A stretch of 64,000 nt of DNA from Spirochaetales bacterium (GTDB lineage: Bacteria; Spirochaetota; Spirochaetia; UBA9216). Shown one piece after another: positions 1-8,787 of the stretch. The notes beneath the pieces are model-generated. The model worked only from the letters and a program-made list of their open reading frames with translations, was not told where the DNA came from and did not search any database. The position numbers and the translations under genes were made by a program. How positions within the stretch are numbered: the first letter of the stretch is position 1; the number at the start of each line of letters is the position of its first letter. Location of the stretch: NCBI GenBank assembly GCA_016839055.1, contig JAEKNX010000004.1, positions 62,001 to 126,000 of the forward strand, read 5' to 3'.

Positions 1-2
1 AT

Positions 3-845
3 CTTGAGGTGCTTAAAGAGGATCTCGAGCGTTCGAAGGCAGATTTTGATTTCAACAAGCATAACGCATATGCCAATGTCATGCGGCTCTCCGAGGAGCT
101 TACAAAGTATCTGCCCGCCAGAAAAGAAGCGTACAAGCTTATAGCCTCGAATATAAAAGACGCGGTATCCTACGGCGAGATAATATATGAGATGGCGCAG
201 CTGCCCTCCGAGGAATACCAGGCGAGGATATTTCTTGCAACCGAGGAACAGCGGGTAATGCCGCTCAGCCGGTATATTCCGGTGTTTACCGACATGGTTT
301 ATCCAGTCATGGTAACAGGGCTTGATAACGACGGCCGCGGCTTCAGGATAACCGACGGTTTTATGGAAAAACGTGAGGACCCCCTGGGGTCGGGAGGGGT
401 GGCGCCCCACTTTGCCGTTGATATTATTAATGTGAGCAATATAGATTTTATTTCTTATGCGGGAGAAATTATCCGTGAAGGCATGCCCGATGGTGATGTC
501 TCGGCTGCGCATGATGGAGTTGTTAAGTCGGTAGTCCAGGATGATCCGAGATACGGCTGTCTCATCGAGATCGAGCATCCGCTAACCGAAGAAGTCAAAA
601 AGATGTACCCTGATGCGGACTCCTGGTCTACGGCATACGCTCACCTGAAGGTTGATCCCTTTGTGGAAGTCGGTCAGTGGGTTAATGCCTCCGACCCCAT
701 CGGTCTCATAGGCAATACCGGCCACTCGACAGGGCCTCACCTGCATTTTGAGGTGAGAATCTACCGCGATGGCGGTGACTATGCTGACGAAATTGGTACC
801 CGCTATGAAAAGATAAATCCCTTTCCCCCCGAAAAGAAAAAATAA
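3..845 (+). CDS. M23-family peptidase (LytM-like), 5' end outside window
   Basis: The reading frame is open through the left edge, so the N-terminus (probably signal sequence plus coiled coil) is missing. A GTG at position 9 is unlikely to be the true start. The visible part begins with a charged helical segment and ends in an M23 zinc metallopeptidase domain. HFAVD (His-x3-Asp) supplies the first two zinc ligands and HLHFEV (His-x-His) the catalytic and third-ligand histidines, preceded by the family's GNTGHSTGPH turn. M23 enzymes cut peptide crosslinks in peptidoglycan, or act as inactive cell-division activators. Here all the metal residues are present, so an active envelope enzyme is expected. 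A long insertion separates the two motifs. Which subfamily it belongs to cannot be judged without the N-terminus. Confidence 0.85.
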   Translation, partial: LEVLKEDLERSKADFDFNKHNAYANVMRLSEELTKYLPARKEAYKLIASNIKDAVSYGEIIYEMAQLPSEEYQARIFLATEEQRVMPLSRYIPVFTDMVYPVMVTGLDNDGRGFRITDGFMEKREDPLGSGGVAPHFAVDIINVSNIDFISYAGEIIREGMPDGDVSAAHDGVVKSVVQDDPRYGCLIEIEHPLTEEVKKMYPDADSWSTAYAHLKVDPFVEVGQWVNASDPIGLIGNTGHSTGPHLHFEVRIYRDGGDYADEIGTRYEKINPFPPEKKK

Positions 846-910
846 TTTAGCTGCCGATAGTTAGGGTACAAATCCTTGGAAGAACCTTTTATTTTTATAT
901 CCGAGTCAAT

Positions 911-945
911 AAAAAAAGGGACATTTGATATTCATCAAATGTCCC
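911..945 (-). terminator. Intrinsic terminator of the acyl-CoA synthetase gene
   Basis: A perfect 12-bp inverted repeat (GGGACATTTGAT / ATCAAATGTCCC, 4-nt loop) lies at 918-945. On the minus strand the stem is followed directly by seven T residues (911-917 read as complement), about 20 nt past the stop codon at 966. On the plus strand there is only a short T tract, so the minus-strand gene is the main client. Confidence 0.85.
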
Positions 946-965
946 CGCTACTTTTAAGATGTAAT

Positions 966-2579
966 TTACATATACAAAAAGCGTTTTACCTTCAGTGAAG
1001 GAGTCAGTTTGAATGGAATTTCCTGTTCAACAATGTGACTTATTTTTGAAAAATTGCTGAGCCTTTTATTCATTGTTTTTCTGATGTCTTCGAGCGTGTT
1101 TTCTTTCCAGATAGGGAAATTATTCACATTATGTTTAAGTTCTTCAAACTGCAGCTTCAGTTTCTCCTGGTCAAGAAACACTCTCGCAACCAGTCCTATA
1201 TCATCGTTTAGTACAAGGCATTCTGAAACAAGGGGATTAGCCTTCAGTTCATTCTCGATTTCTTCAGGATAAATATTTTCACCCGAGGGTCCGAGAATCA
1301 GATTTTTTAGTCTACCCTTTATATATAGATTACCTTTCGTGTCAATACTGCCGAGATCGCCGGTTTTAAACCAACCGTCTTCGGTGAAGACCTCGGCGGT
1401 TTTCTCTTCATCCTTATAGTAACCACTCATTATAGTGTCACCAGAGGCTTGAATCTCTCCTTCGTCTGATACCCGCAGTTTTACATGTTTGAATTCTGGG
1501 CCTATACCTTTGAATATCGTCTCAAATGGAGCTGATCCTGCAAGACATGGGGCCGTTTCGGTGAGACCGTAGCCAACCGCATATGGAAATGCCGCCTCTC
1601 TTAGAAACCGTTCAACCGTTTCAGAAAGCGGAGCTCCGCCTATTCCAAAAAATTTCAGTCTTCCGCCGAAGGTCTTGAGGAGTTTCTTCCCTATTACGAA
1701 CTTGTTCAACAATTTGCGAAGCGGAGGTATCCGGTAGATGATGCCTAGCGCCTTGCTCTTTGAAACAGGTCCAAGTACTGAAGTCTTGTATATCTTTTCG
1801 ATAAGAAGCGGAACGCTGAGCATGAAATGTGGTCTGACGTTTTTCAGGGCCTTCATCATCAGGGTCGGTGATGGTTTCTGCCCAAGATAGGTGATGTTGG
1901 CTCCTTCAATCATAGGGGTCATAAACCCTTGAGTGAACTCATACATATGAGCCAGGGGCAGTACGGAGAGCATGGCGTCGCCGGGTTGGAAGTCGCCTAC
2001 GAAGGTAGAGTCCCACGCGTTAGTCATTATATTCTTGTGTGAGAGAAGAACTCCCTTCGAGATACCTGTAGTGCCGGATGTGTAGATTAGCGCGGCGGTA
2101 TCATCGGGGTCATTTATGTCTATGTACTGAATCTCGGAAAACTCCTTATCATCAGAGGCCGAAAATGCCGGATCTGCATCAATAAGACAGTAGTTGCCGG
2201 ATTCTACAATATTTGATTCTGAGATTTTCCCGAACATTTTTTCTGATACATAAACAAAGCGCGCTTCTGAATGTTCTAGTATATTCAGCATTTGTTCAGA
2301 TGAGAAATCAGTCATAACAGGAACTGCGACACATCCCATTGTTGTTATTCCCAGCCAGCAGAGTCCCCATTCGGCTCTGTTTTCACTGATTAAGGCTATT
2401 TTCTCACCTTTTTTTAATTGTTGATTTGAAAGGAATGCGGAGATTCTGCTGATAGCTACGGCAGCTTCCGCGTAGCTGTAGCCGTTACTGTTTATAGAGG
2501 CGGTGAAGGGCAGTTCGCTGTATTTTTCACTGCTCAACTTCCAGGCATTTCCAATCGTCAGTTTTTCGTGGAATATCAT
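966..2579 (-). CDS. Long-chain acyl-CoA synthetase (AMP-forming)
   Basis: This 537-aa ANL-superfamily enzyme activates a carboxylate (probably a fatty acid) to acyl-AMP and then acyl-CoA. Visible motifs are the P-loop YTSGTTG (residues 166-172), GYGLTET (336-342), GWFKTGD (402-408) and the C-terminal lysine region TPSLKVKR. There is no signal peptide or clear membrane span, so it is cytoplasmic or peripheral. It is monocistronic, with its own terminator downstream. The region upstream of the ATG has no SD sequence but has TATATT (2586-2591 on the minus strand) six bases before the start, so leaderless translation is possible. Substrate chain length cannot be read from sequence. It is shorter than FadD-type LACS and resembles the compact bacterial FAA1-like forms. 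Confidence 0.88.
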   Translation of the reverse strand: MIFHEKLTIGNAWKLSSEKYSELPFTASINSNGYSYAEAAVAISRISAFLSNQQLKKGEKIALISENRAEWGLCWLGITTMGCVAVPVMTDFSSEQMLNILEHSEARFVYVSEKMFGKISESNIVESGNYCLIDADPAFSASDDKEFSEIQYIDINDPDDTAALIYTSGTTGISKGVLLSHKNIMTNAWDSTFVGDFQPGDAMLSVLPLAHMYEFTQGFMTPMIEGANITYLGQKPSPTLMMKALKNVRPHFMLSVPLLIEKIYKTSVLGPVSKSKALGIIYRIPPLRKLLNKFVIGKKLLKTFGGRLKFFGIGGAPLSETVERFLREAAFPYAVGYGLTETAPCLAGSAPFETIFKGIGPEFKHVKLRVSDEGEIQASGDTIMSGYYKDEEKTAEVFTEDGWFKTGDLGSIDTKGNLYIKGRLKNLILGPSGENIYPEEIENELKANPLVSECLVLNDDIGLVARVFLDQEKLKLQFEELKHNVNNFPIWKENTLEDIRKTMNKRLSNFSKISHIVEQEIPFKLTPSLKVKRFLYM

Positions 2580-2680
2580 CGAATAAATATAAAGGGTATT
2601 AGTGAATAAATCAAATTATTATTTCCTAAATCAATAATTATTATGGAGAATAAGCTATTCAGTGAAGCTGTCTTTTTAGG

Positions 2681-2686
2681 TATAAT
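2681..2686 (+). promoter_or_regulatory. -10 box of lplA (leaderless arrangement)
   Basis: A perfect TATAAT ends five bases before the ATG at 2692. No SD sequence is present, and transcription would begin at or next to the start codon. The -35 region (TTCAGT at 2658-2663, 17-bp spacer) is weak. Confidence 0.55.
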
Positions 2687-2691
2687 CATGT

Positions 2692-3726
2692 ATGAATTCT
2701 AATAATCTTAAAACCAGAGTTCTGCACTCTGAAACCCTTGATCCCTGGCTCAACCTCGCTACTGAAGACTGGATTTTCCGGGATATGGAGCCTGACGGGC
2801 ATATACTCTATCTTTGGCAAAACTCCGAGACAGTCGTTATCGGGCGATATCAGAACCCCTGGATTGAATGCCGTCTGGATTTGATGAGGGAAGAGGGCGT
2901 TAAGCTCGCCCGCCGTCAGAGCGGTGGCGGTGCCGTTTATCATGACAGGGGTAACCTTAATTTCACCTTCATGTCAGGAATCGACGATTACAACAAAGAA
3001 CGGAATTTTGAGATAATTCTTACCGCTCTCTCCGGCTTCGGAATAGAGGCTGAGGTTTCCGGGCGGAACGATATACTAGCAGAGGGACGGAAGATTTCCG
3101 GTTCCGCCTTTAAACTTACCAGAGACAGGGCCTTTCATCACGGAACCCTCCTTGTCGATGTCGATCTCGGCAGACTGACCTCTTACCTGAATCCTGATCA
3201 GAGAAAGCTAAGCTCGAAAGGAATTAAATCTGTTAAATCGAGGGTCGCAAACCTGACTGAATTTAATCCACAGCTCGAGACCGGCATTCTTTCAGAGGGT
3301 ATAACCGAGGCCTTCTTCAGCCGTCTCGGCAGGGGAGCTGAAGAGACTATGGATCTCCTCTCGCTTGATAAAATACCTAGGCTTGTAGATTATTATCAGC
3401 TGATGAAGAGTGAACATTGGCTCTACCAGAAGAGCCCCGATTTTACCCACCGGATTGAACGGAGATTTATCTGGGGTGGAATTGAGATTAATATTGACGT
3501 CCACCACGCTGAGATTGCTGATATTGTGATTTTTACCGACAGCCTCTTTCCTGAAATGATAAAGATTCTTACCGTGCAACTTAAAGGTGAGCCTTATTCC
3601 CGCAGCTCGGTAGATGCCGCGGCGGATTATCTGCGAAAACGAAATCCCGATTGGACCGACTGTGTCGATGATATCAGTGCAGTCTTAATCGAGGAGATAA
3701 GGGGAGCCGGGCCCGTGCCGGCCTAG
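2692..3726 (+). CDS. lplA: Lipoate-protein ligase A
   Basis: This 344-aa protein attaches lipoate to E2 or GcvH lipoyl domains through lipoyl-AMP. It carries the signature RRQSGGGAVYHD (residues 74-85), GNLNFTF, and the catalytic-lysine motif KISGSA (134-139), followed by the small C-terminal accessory domain typical of full-length LplA. The start at 2692 matches the E. coli LplA N-terminus (DPWLNLATEDWIF). A downstream start would lose the core fold. The gene shares the palindromic CTAG at 3723-3726 with the convergent gpgS gene, so the same four bases supply both stop codons. No lipoyl-dependent dehydrogenase genes are in the window. Confidence 0.93.
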   Translation: MNSNNLKTRVLHSETLDPWLNLATEDWIFRDMEPDGHILYLWQNSETVVIGRYQNPWIECRLDLMREEGVKLARRQSGGGAVYHDRGNLNFTFMSGIDDYNKERNFEIILTALSGFGIEAEVSGRNDILAEGRKISGSAFKLTRDRAFHHGTLLVDVDLGRLTSYLNPDQRKLSSKGIKSVKSRVANLTEFNPQLETGILSEGITEAFFSRLGRGAEETMDLLSLDKIPRLVDYYQLMKSEHWLYQKSPDFTHRIERRFIWGGIEINIDVHHAEIADIVIFTDSLFPEMIKILTVQLKGEPYSRSSVDAAADYLRKRNPDWTDCVDDISAVLIEEIRGAGPVPA

Positions 3727-4745
3727 GCTTTTGTCTTGTTTTCGCTTTTTCCCGCATCGGCCTTGATCTTTGCTATTTCTTTAAGCCTCAGCTTGTATTC
3801 CGGAATCTCGATCATCGGCGGGCGCTCGAACTCGACTATCTTGTACTCCATAACATCAAAATCACTATCATGAGCAATAAACTGCCTCAGCACGTTATTC
3901 TCCTCAGGCAGCTTCATTATTGTACCCGCTTGTTTTAGCCGTTTGAGAAAAGCCTGAAGAATGCCGAATGACATCTTTCCAAGATCTCTTGTGGCCTGGT
4001 TGCGGTGAACCCTCTGGTCCAGATCTGTCTGGGCAAAGGCTTCTAATCCCCATTTAGTAAAAACATCGATGAGATGTGAGGTTTCAACCCCGTATCCTAT
4101 GGGGAAGGGGATTGCCTCTAGAACCTCGCGTCTTACAGCATATTCTCCCGAGAGAGGCTGGATGATTCCTGAGAGTTCCGGGAAGAAGAGGGAAAACAGC
4201 GGACGGACAAGAATTTCGGTTACTCGTCCGCCTCCTGACGGCCTTATGCCCTCCGAAAAGGCGAGCGGCCGGTCATAGAAGGCTTTAACGTATTTAATTT
4301 CATCGTTATAGATTAGGGGGGCAACAAGACCGTAGACAAAACGCGGATGGATGTTTTTAATGTCGGCGTCTATATAAATGATGATGTCTCCGGTGAGCTG
4401 ATAGATTGCCTTCCAGAGGTTTTCACCCTTTCCATTTCGCGGCTCAATACCCGGCAGTATATCCTCGGCAAGATAGACATCGGCACCGAAAGACCTGGCA
4501 ATCTCAACAGTACGGTCTTTGGAACCTGAATCTATAATCGCAATCTCATCGACAAGCTGGTGCCGGGACATGAGTTCCGAGCGGAATATTACGACTTCCT
4601 TTCCGATTGTTTTTTCTTCATTCAGGGTCGGAATACAAAGGGATATTCTGAGGTTTTTTTCTTTTTTTTTCTTCACAAGCTGTTCGAGGTCTTCAAACTC
4701 AGAGTGATGGAAGGTGTTTTCCTTAATCCATGTTTCAAGTTTCAT
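3723..4745 (-). CDS. gpgS: Glucosyl-3-phosphoglycerate synthase (GT81)
   Basis: This GT-A-fold enzyme transfers glucose from a nucleotide sugar to 3-phosphoglycerate, the first step to glucosylglycerate, an osmolyte and a precursor of methylglucose lipopolysaccharides. Family hallmarks are visible: PTLNEEKTIG, IDSGSKDRT, the IDADI (DxD-like) metal site, RPSGGGRVTE, and GEYAVRREV with GYGVETSHLIDV and RVHRNQ near the C-terminus. The ATG at 4745 is chosen over an in-frame TTG at 4763 because AGGGG lies 7 nt upstream. The start overlaps the end of the upstream M20-like gene by 11 bp, so the two are co-translated. The matching phosphatase (GpgP) is not nearby. The osmolyte role is inferred from the family. 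Confidence 0.88.
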   Translation of the reverse strand: MKLETWIKENTFHHSEFEDLEQLVKKKKEKNLRISLCIPTLNEEKTIGKEVVIFRSELMSRHQLVDEIAIIDSGSKDRTVEIARSFGADVYLAEDILPGIEPRNGKGENLWKAIYQLTGDIIIYIDADIKNIHPRFVYGLVAPLIYNDEIKYVKAFYDRPLAFSEGIRPSGGGRVTEILVRPLFSLFFPELSGIIQPLSGEYAVRREVLEAIPFPIGYGVETSHLIDVFTKWGLEAFAQTDLDQRVHRNQATRDLGKMSFGILQAFLKRLKQAGTIMKLPEENNVLRQFIAHDSDFDVMEYKIVEFERPPMIEIPEYKLRLKEIAKIKADAGKSENKTKA

Positions 4746-5901
4746 CTGAGTACCCCTGGTCAATCGTCTGTATAAGCCCTATCAGCTGGGTCAGCCCGGT
4801 GTATATGGGTGATATTTCGATACTCTCTTCGAGTGTGTTCATATTATCTCCGGTAGTCAGCCCGATTGTCAGGGCCGGTATGTTCTTGGCAATGAAGGCC
4901 GCAAGTTCCGATGTGCTCGGAGATATTCTCGGCTTGATATTCATATGGGTCATTATCTGTCTTGCCGCCGAAGCGAGAGGATGGGCGAAATCGATTCCTC
5001 CCGGATGCCTTCTGGCCAGAACGTCAAGGCTTATTTCCTCTCCGGTGTGGCTGGAGACTTCCGAGGCAATATTAGTTATCTGTTTATAGACCTTTGATAC
5101 CATCTCTCCCGATTCGCTGCGTATCTCGAATCTCAGGATGGCCTTCGATGCAAGAGCGTTGAAAGATTTTCCGCCCTCAATTGATCCGAAGGCAATATTA
5201 CATCTTGGACGTTTGGGCAGGGGAATCTCGAGAATTCGGTTAATGACTTCATTGATTGTTATTATGGAACCAACGGCACCGAAACGTGTCCAGTCATAGA
5301 GTTCGGGAACCTCACATGTCAGCTCGCATCTTATCATCCCGATTGATGAATAACTGAGCCGGCCCAGTTTAACTCCTTCAACACAGATTCCGGCAGAAAT
5401 AGGCAGTTTGGAGTTCTCGAGGAAGAACCTGAGCCCTTCGATATCTCCCCGGCCGAGACTTCTTGATGAGCCCATCAGAACAATATTTGACTGAAGTTTA
5501 AGATCTAGATGTTCAATTATTGACGGAAGACTCGCAAGCGCGGCAACCCCCAGGGCGTTGTCCCCGATTCCCGGTCCGCTTAGGTACTGCGGCTGTACGC
5601 ATATTGTATGGTCGATTTTTTCGTCGAAGATATTGTCGGTATGGGCTACAATCAGGATATTCCGATCACCTCGTTCTCCCGGAATAATTCCCAGTGCGTT
5701 ACCCTTTTCGTCGGTAGAACAGTTCAGAATCCGACTGTCGGAAAATCTTTCTATCAGGAATCTCACACGTGCTTCTTCATTGAAGGTCGGAGACGGGATT
5801 TCGCCCAGCATAACAATGTTCGCGAGAATCATCTCGCTTAGTTCGTTCAATTTTAACTCGTAGTCGCTTAATCTGCTTAATACTTCTGTAATTACCGGCA
5901 T
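4735..5901 (-). CDS. M20-family peptidase homologue with substituted metal-site residues
   Basis: The 388-aa fold is recognisable as M20/PepT-like: AHTDN (first metal His and Asp), SGPGIGDNALG (bridging Asp), and a central dimerisation domain containing IEGGKSFNALASKA. Other key positions differ. The Glu-Glu pair is replaced in GSSRSLGRGD, the usual Asp-Gly is CVEG, and the last metal histidine is Asn in GDNMNT. The lid-domain His is also not seen (DWTRFG). It is therefore probably a pseudo-enzyme or uses altered metal chemistry. The start ATG has AGAGGT about 7 nt upstream. The 11-bp overlap with gpgS implies a joint role in glucosylglycerate metabolism or regulation, which is inference. An ancestral hydrolase activity cannot be excluded. 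Confidence 0.75.
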   Translation of the reverse strand: MPVITEVLSRLSDYELKLNELSEMILANIVMLGEIPSPTFNEEARVRFLIERFSDSRILNCSTDEKGNALGIIPGERGDRNILIVAHTDNIFDEKIDHTICVQPQYLSGPGIGDNALGVAALASLPSIIEHLDLKLQSNIVLMGSSRSLGRGDIEGLRFFLENSKLPISAGICVEGVKLGRLSYSSIGMIRCELTCEVPELYDWTRFGAVGSIITINEVINRILEIPLPKRPRCNIAFGSIEGGKSFNALASKAILRFEIRSESGEMVSKVYKQITNIASEVSSHTGEEISLDVLARRHPGGIDFAHPLASAARQIMTHMNIKPRISPSTSELAAFIAKNIPALTIGLTTGDNMNTLEESIEISPIYTGLTQLIGLIQTIDQGYSDET

Positions 5902-6012
5902 TTATTACCTCTTATTAAGTTTATGAAATGATCATTGCTTTTACAACAACAATATTTTAGCTTTACGTTTTTTAGTGGAAATTTAATGTATTTATATGAT
6001 ATCTTTTATGGT

Positions 6013-6387
6013 ATGAAGGATTTATTGAAAAAAACAATAACAGTATTGTTTTTCACTCTGGCGCTTTTTTCGTGCACATACAGCATTCCGTATATCAGTC
6101 TTGGTTTAAAACAGATCTATACTCAACCCGATATTATTGTGAACTATTCCTATGTCTGTGAAAGCAGAGATCAGCGCTGTGTTTACAAGCTATATAATAA
6201 GGCTGAACCTTCCGAAATTATCTATAGTGAAGACGCCGTATTGCCGCATACTGGAGTTCTGACCTTCAGCGGCCTGGAAGAGGGAGATTACATCCTGTTT
6301 TTTTCGGTTTATTCTGAAAAAGATGGAGAGTACAGTCTGCTGAGCTTTCTTGATAAAGAATATGAATTCACCATAGATATTCCATAG
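6013..6387 (+). CDS. Small lipoprotein
   Basis: This is a ~124-aa protein with a classic lipoprotein signal: MKDLLKK, a hydrophobic stretch, then the lipobox LALFSC. I chose ATG 6013 because it gives a normal n-region. ATG 5986 is an alternative (GTGGA upstream) that would lengthen the n-region by nine residues. The mature part is a single compact domain of alternating beta-like segments (LEEGDYILFFSVYSEKDGEYSL), reminiscent of a small beta-sandwich. It heads a run of three same-strand lipoprotein genes (gaps of 10 and 2 bp). No function can be assigned from sequence. Confidence 0.7.
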   Translation: MKDLLKKTITVLFFTLALFSCTYSIPYISLGLKQIYTQPDIIVNYSYVCESRDQRCVYKLYNKAEPSEIIYSEDAVLPHTGVLTFSGLEEGDYILFFSVYSEKDGEYSLLSFLDKEYEFTIDIP

Positions 6388-6397
6388 GGGTGTGTTG

Positions 6398-7570
6398 ATG
6401 AGAAGAAAGATAGCTATTTTACTGACTACGGTTTTATTCGGTTTGCTCACGGCCTCCTGCACCGAAGGAATCTTTAACTTCAGCGCAGAGACGGGAAATA
6501 TTTCATTTTCATTCAGCAGGGGCTCCACCCTGGGTGAAGACATCGGAAAGGTTGCATTCAATTTCACAAACAGTGACAATGGCGAACGTATAAGACGCGA
6601 ACTATTTCTTTCTGACGGCTCTGCAGACTGCTATATAGCCAGGGCCGATGCCGGTAACTGGAATGTTAGTACGACAGTATACCTATCAGATGGTACGGTA
6701 GCCGCCGATCGCTCCGATTCATTTGTACTGGACCTCGGTGAGACGGCTATTGCAGAACTCAGTTACTGGTCTGATTCGGCAGGCAGCGGTATAGATATTT
6801 TATGGGAAAAGACTGCCGGCAGCACAATACAGCCTGTGATCAGTATTGATAAGCTGAATACTTTAATATCAGCCTATCATAGAATGGGTTCCGATACGGT
6901 GATGCATACCTCCCTGATGTGTGCAGGCAGCGGATTTGATGATTATCTCAATGGAATACGGCTGACTTTCCCCGATTCAGCCTACTTTGAATACACAGGC
7001 GGATGGGCAAGGGCAGTATCGGATGTTACCGTTGAAACAGCTGCCTTTTATCTGTTGATCAATATTGGAGACTACAGCAGCAGAGGTAATTATTCTCTCA
7101 CTCTGACAGACCTGAATGATGTGGAAATAAGCGAAACGGACAACTGCAGCTTTGTTTTCGATCCTTTAAGCGGCACCGCTAAGATCAATTCATGGGTCGG
7201 CGGACTAACGCTTCTTGATAGTGAATATGACAAGAATGATTCAGTTCAGGCAGGTACCTATCTATTTTATGTAGTAGATAAAAGCGACGGGACCCAAGTG
7301 AATATGGTTGCGGCCATTCCTACTGCGCCGGTTGTTTACACCGTGACGACAGCTGGAGACCTCGATTTGCCCGCCGGTACAACTGTTCCGGGCGCAGGAT
7401 TCAGGAATCTAGTACTGATTACAGTTGATGCCGAATTGACTCAGGCAGAAATTAACAATGCCTTTGTTCCAAACACAACAAACCTGAATCCGAATAATAT
7501 TGTTCCATGGCTGTATACTAATTTCGGAGACAGGATAAACTTCGTCGGCATTTCAGCTGCTGAGAACTAA
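6398..7570 (+). CDS. Lipoprotein, paralogue A
   Basis: The signal and lipobox (LLTASC) are followed by EGIFNFSAETGNISFSF. Almost the same motif follows the lipobox of the next gene, so the two are tandem paralogues. The start ATG 6398 has AGGGGTG 5 nt upstream. In-frame GTG and TTG codons just before it are less likely. The ~390-aa mature chain is rich in Asp, Ser and Gly with repeated beta-strand patterns, consistent with two or more Ig-like or beta-sandwich modules on the periplasmic or outer surface. It is not recognised as a named family. Co-transcription with its neighbours is likely from spacing. Confidence 0.7.
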   Translation: MRRKIAILLTTVLFGLLTASCTEGIFNFSAETGNISFSFSRGSTLGEDIGKVAFNFTNSDNGERIRRELFLSDGSADCYIARADAGNWNVSTTVYLSDGTVAADRSDSFVLDLGETAIAELSYWSDSAGSGIDILWEKTAGSTIQPVISIDKLNTLISAYHRMGSDTVMHTSLMCAGSGFDDYLNGIRLTFPDSAYFEYTGGWARAVSDVTVETAAFYLLINIGDYSSRGNYSLTLTDLNDVEISETDNCSFVFDPLSGTAKINSWVGGLTLLDSEYDKNDSVQAGTYLFYVVDKSDGTQVNMVAAIPTAPVVYTVTTAGDLDLPAGTTVPGAGFRNLVLITVDAELTQAEINNAFVPNTTNLNPNNIVPWLYTNFGDRINFVGISAAEN

Positions 7571-7572
7571 AC

Positions 7573-8787
7573 ATGAGAAAACGCGTGAAAAAAGTTGTTT
7601 TTTTAACAATAATATTAACTATCACTCTTTTGTCTTTTTCCTGCAGTTACGGTCTCTTTAATTTCTCTACCGAGAAAGGGGATCTTCAGCTTGAGTTTGA
7701 AATAAAGGGTGACAACGGATTGTCGGTCGATAATGTTACATTTGAGCTCACTCCCCCGGACGGAAGTATGGGATTGACTGTCAGTCTGCCGGTTAATAAT
7801 AACAGTACCGATTATAGGAAGGTTGATAGTATGACTGCCGGCCTGTGGACAATGAAGCTGACCCTTACGGCCTCAGGTGCCGAAGTTCAGGTTTATGAGG
7901 ACAGTTTTGAAATTTATCCAAGCGGCGGCAGCCGAATACGGGCCGAAGCAGGCTATGACGGCAGCACTTACACAATAAATTTTTCCTCGGGAAGGACGGA
8001 TGTCACTGCCTCGTCGACAGATATCACCGCGTTTGTCCTCGATAAAGTAGTTGTTATGCCGGAAATAAGGCATTTTTATCGTGCAGACATCAGCAGCTAT
8101 GCTGTGACGGCCAACCTTGAGGGATCCGGGTTTCTTGGGGGGCTTTATAATCTCGAGTTAATCTATCCGGACGGCGCTGTCTTCAGTTATGGAGAATATT
8201 ATCCCCGTGGTATTCTGTTTTCAAATAATGTTGACGATACGATCATTACAATTACGAGGGCTCTGCAGCTTGAGAGTGAAAACATAAATGGTAATTACAT
8301 CCTGAACCTGAGAGACAGTAACCTTAATGTCTTAAGGAAGGCGGTCAGCGTCAGCATTGTTCCGCTCGATTTAAAAATACCGAAAATACTCGGACATGAT
8401 AACAATGATACCGTACCAGAGTATATAATGAACTCAGTTCCTCATACATTTCAATGGGAGCTTCCCGATTTCAGCCTTGCCGGTACAATACTGCTTTTTG
8501 TAGTTGGTAATTTAGGTAATATTTATCCGACAACAGACGCCCTTCTTGTTCAATCGGGTACATCCGGAGAGTTACTCATCCCGTCGATGGCAATTTCTGA
8601 TGGAGATTATGAGCTTGTTATTGCCGCAGTTGAGAATATATTTACAACTCCAATAGCGGATGCGATTGTCAATGGATTGATTCTGGACATGCGGCCGGAG
8701 GGTTTTGCTGCGGGCATCAGAAGCCTCTACGGCTCGGATACAGGGCTGATAACCTTTTCCTCAGTCAGTTTCACTTACGGACCTTAG
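7573..8787 (+). CDS. Lipoprotein, paralogue B
   Basis: This 404-aa predicted lipoprotein has an N-terminal KKVVFLTIILTITLLSFSC signal and lipobox, then SYGLFNFSTEKGDLQLEFEI, matching the post-Cys segment of the preceding gene. It starts two bases after the upstream stop codon and probably depends on translational coupling, because no good SD sequence is visible. The body looks all-beta, with an ADISSYAVTANLEGSGFLGG segment that parallels the VMHTSLMCAGSGFDDY segment of paralogue A. The stop codon (TAG) abuts the stop of the convergent coiled-coil gene, leaving no intergenic base. The function is unknown; a surface or periplasmic location is inferred. Confidence 0.7.
   Translation: MRKRVKKVVFLTIILTITLLSFSCSYGLFNFSTEKGDLQLEFEIKGDNGLSVDNVTFELTPPDGSMGLTVSLPVNNNSTDYRKVDSMTAGLWTMKLTLTASGAEVQVYEDSFEIYPSGGSRIRAEAGYDGSTYTINFSSGRTDVTASSTDITAFVLDKVVVMPEIRHFYRADISSYAVTANLEGSGFLGGLYNLELIYPDGAVFSYGEYYPRGILFSNNVDDTIITITRALQLESENINGNYILNLRDSNLNVLRKAVSVSIVPLDLKIPKILGHDNNDTVPEYIMNSVPHTFQWELPDFSLAGTILLFVVGNLGNIYPTTDALLVQSGTSGELLIPSMAISDGDYELVIAAVENIFTTPIADAIVNGLILDMRPEGFAAGIRSLYGSDTGLITFSSVSFTYGP

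Noticed and set aside
4347-5089. Plus-strand ORFs opposite gpgS and the M20 gene (60-119 aa)
   Set aside because: They lie antisense to well-supported genes, lack start signals and their peptides are low-complexity or Ser-rich. They are shadows of the opposite frame.
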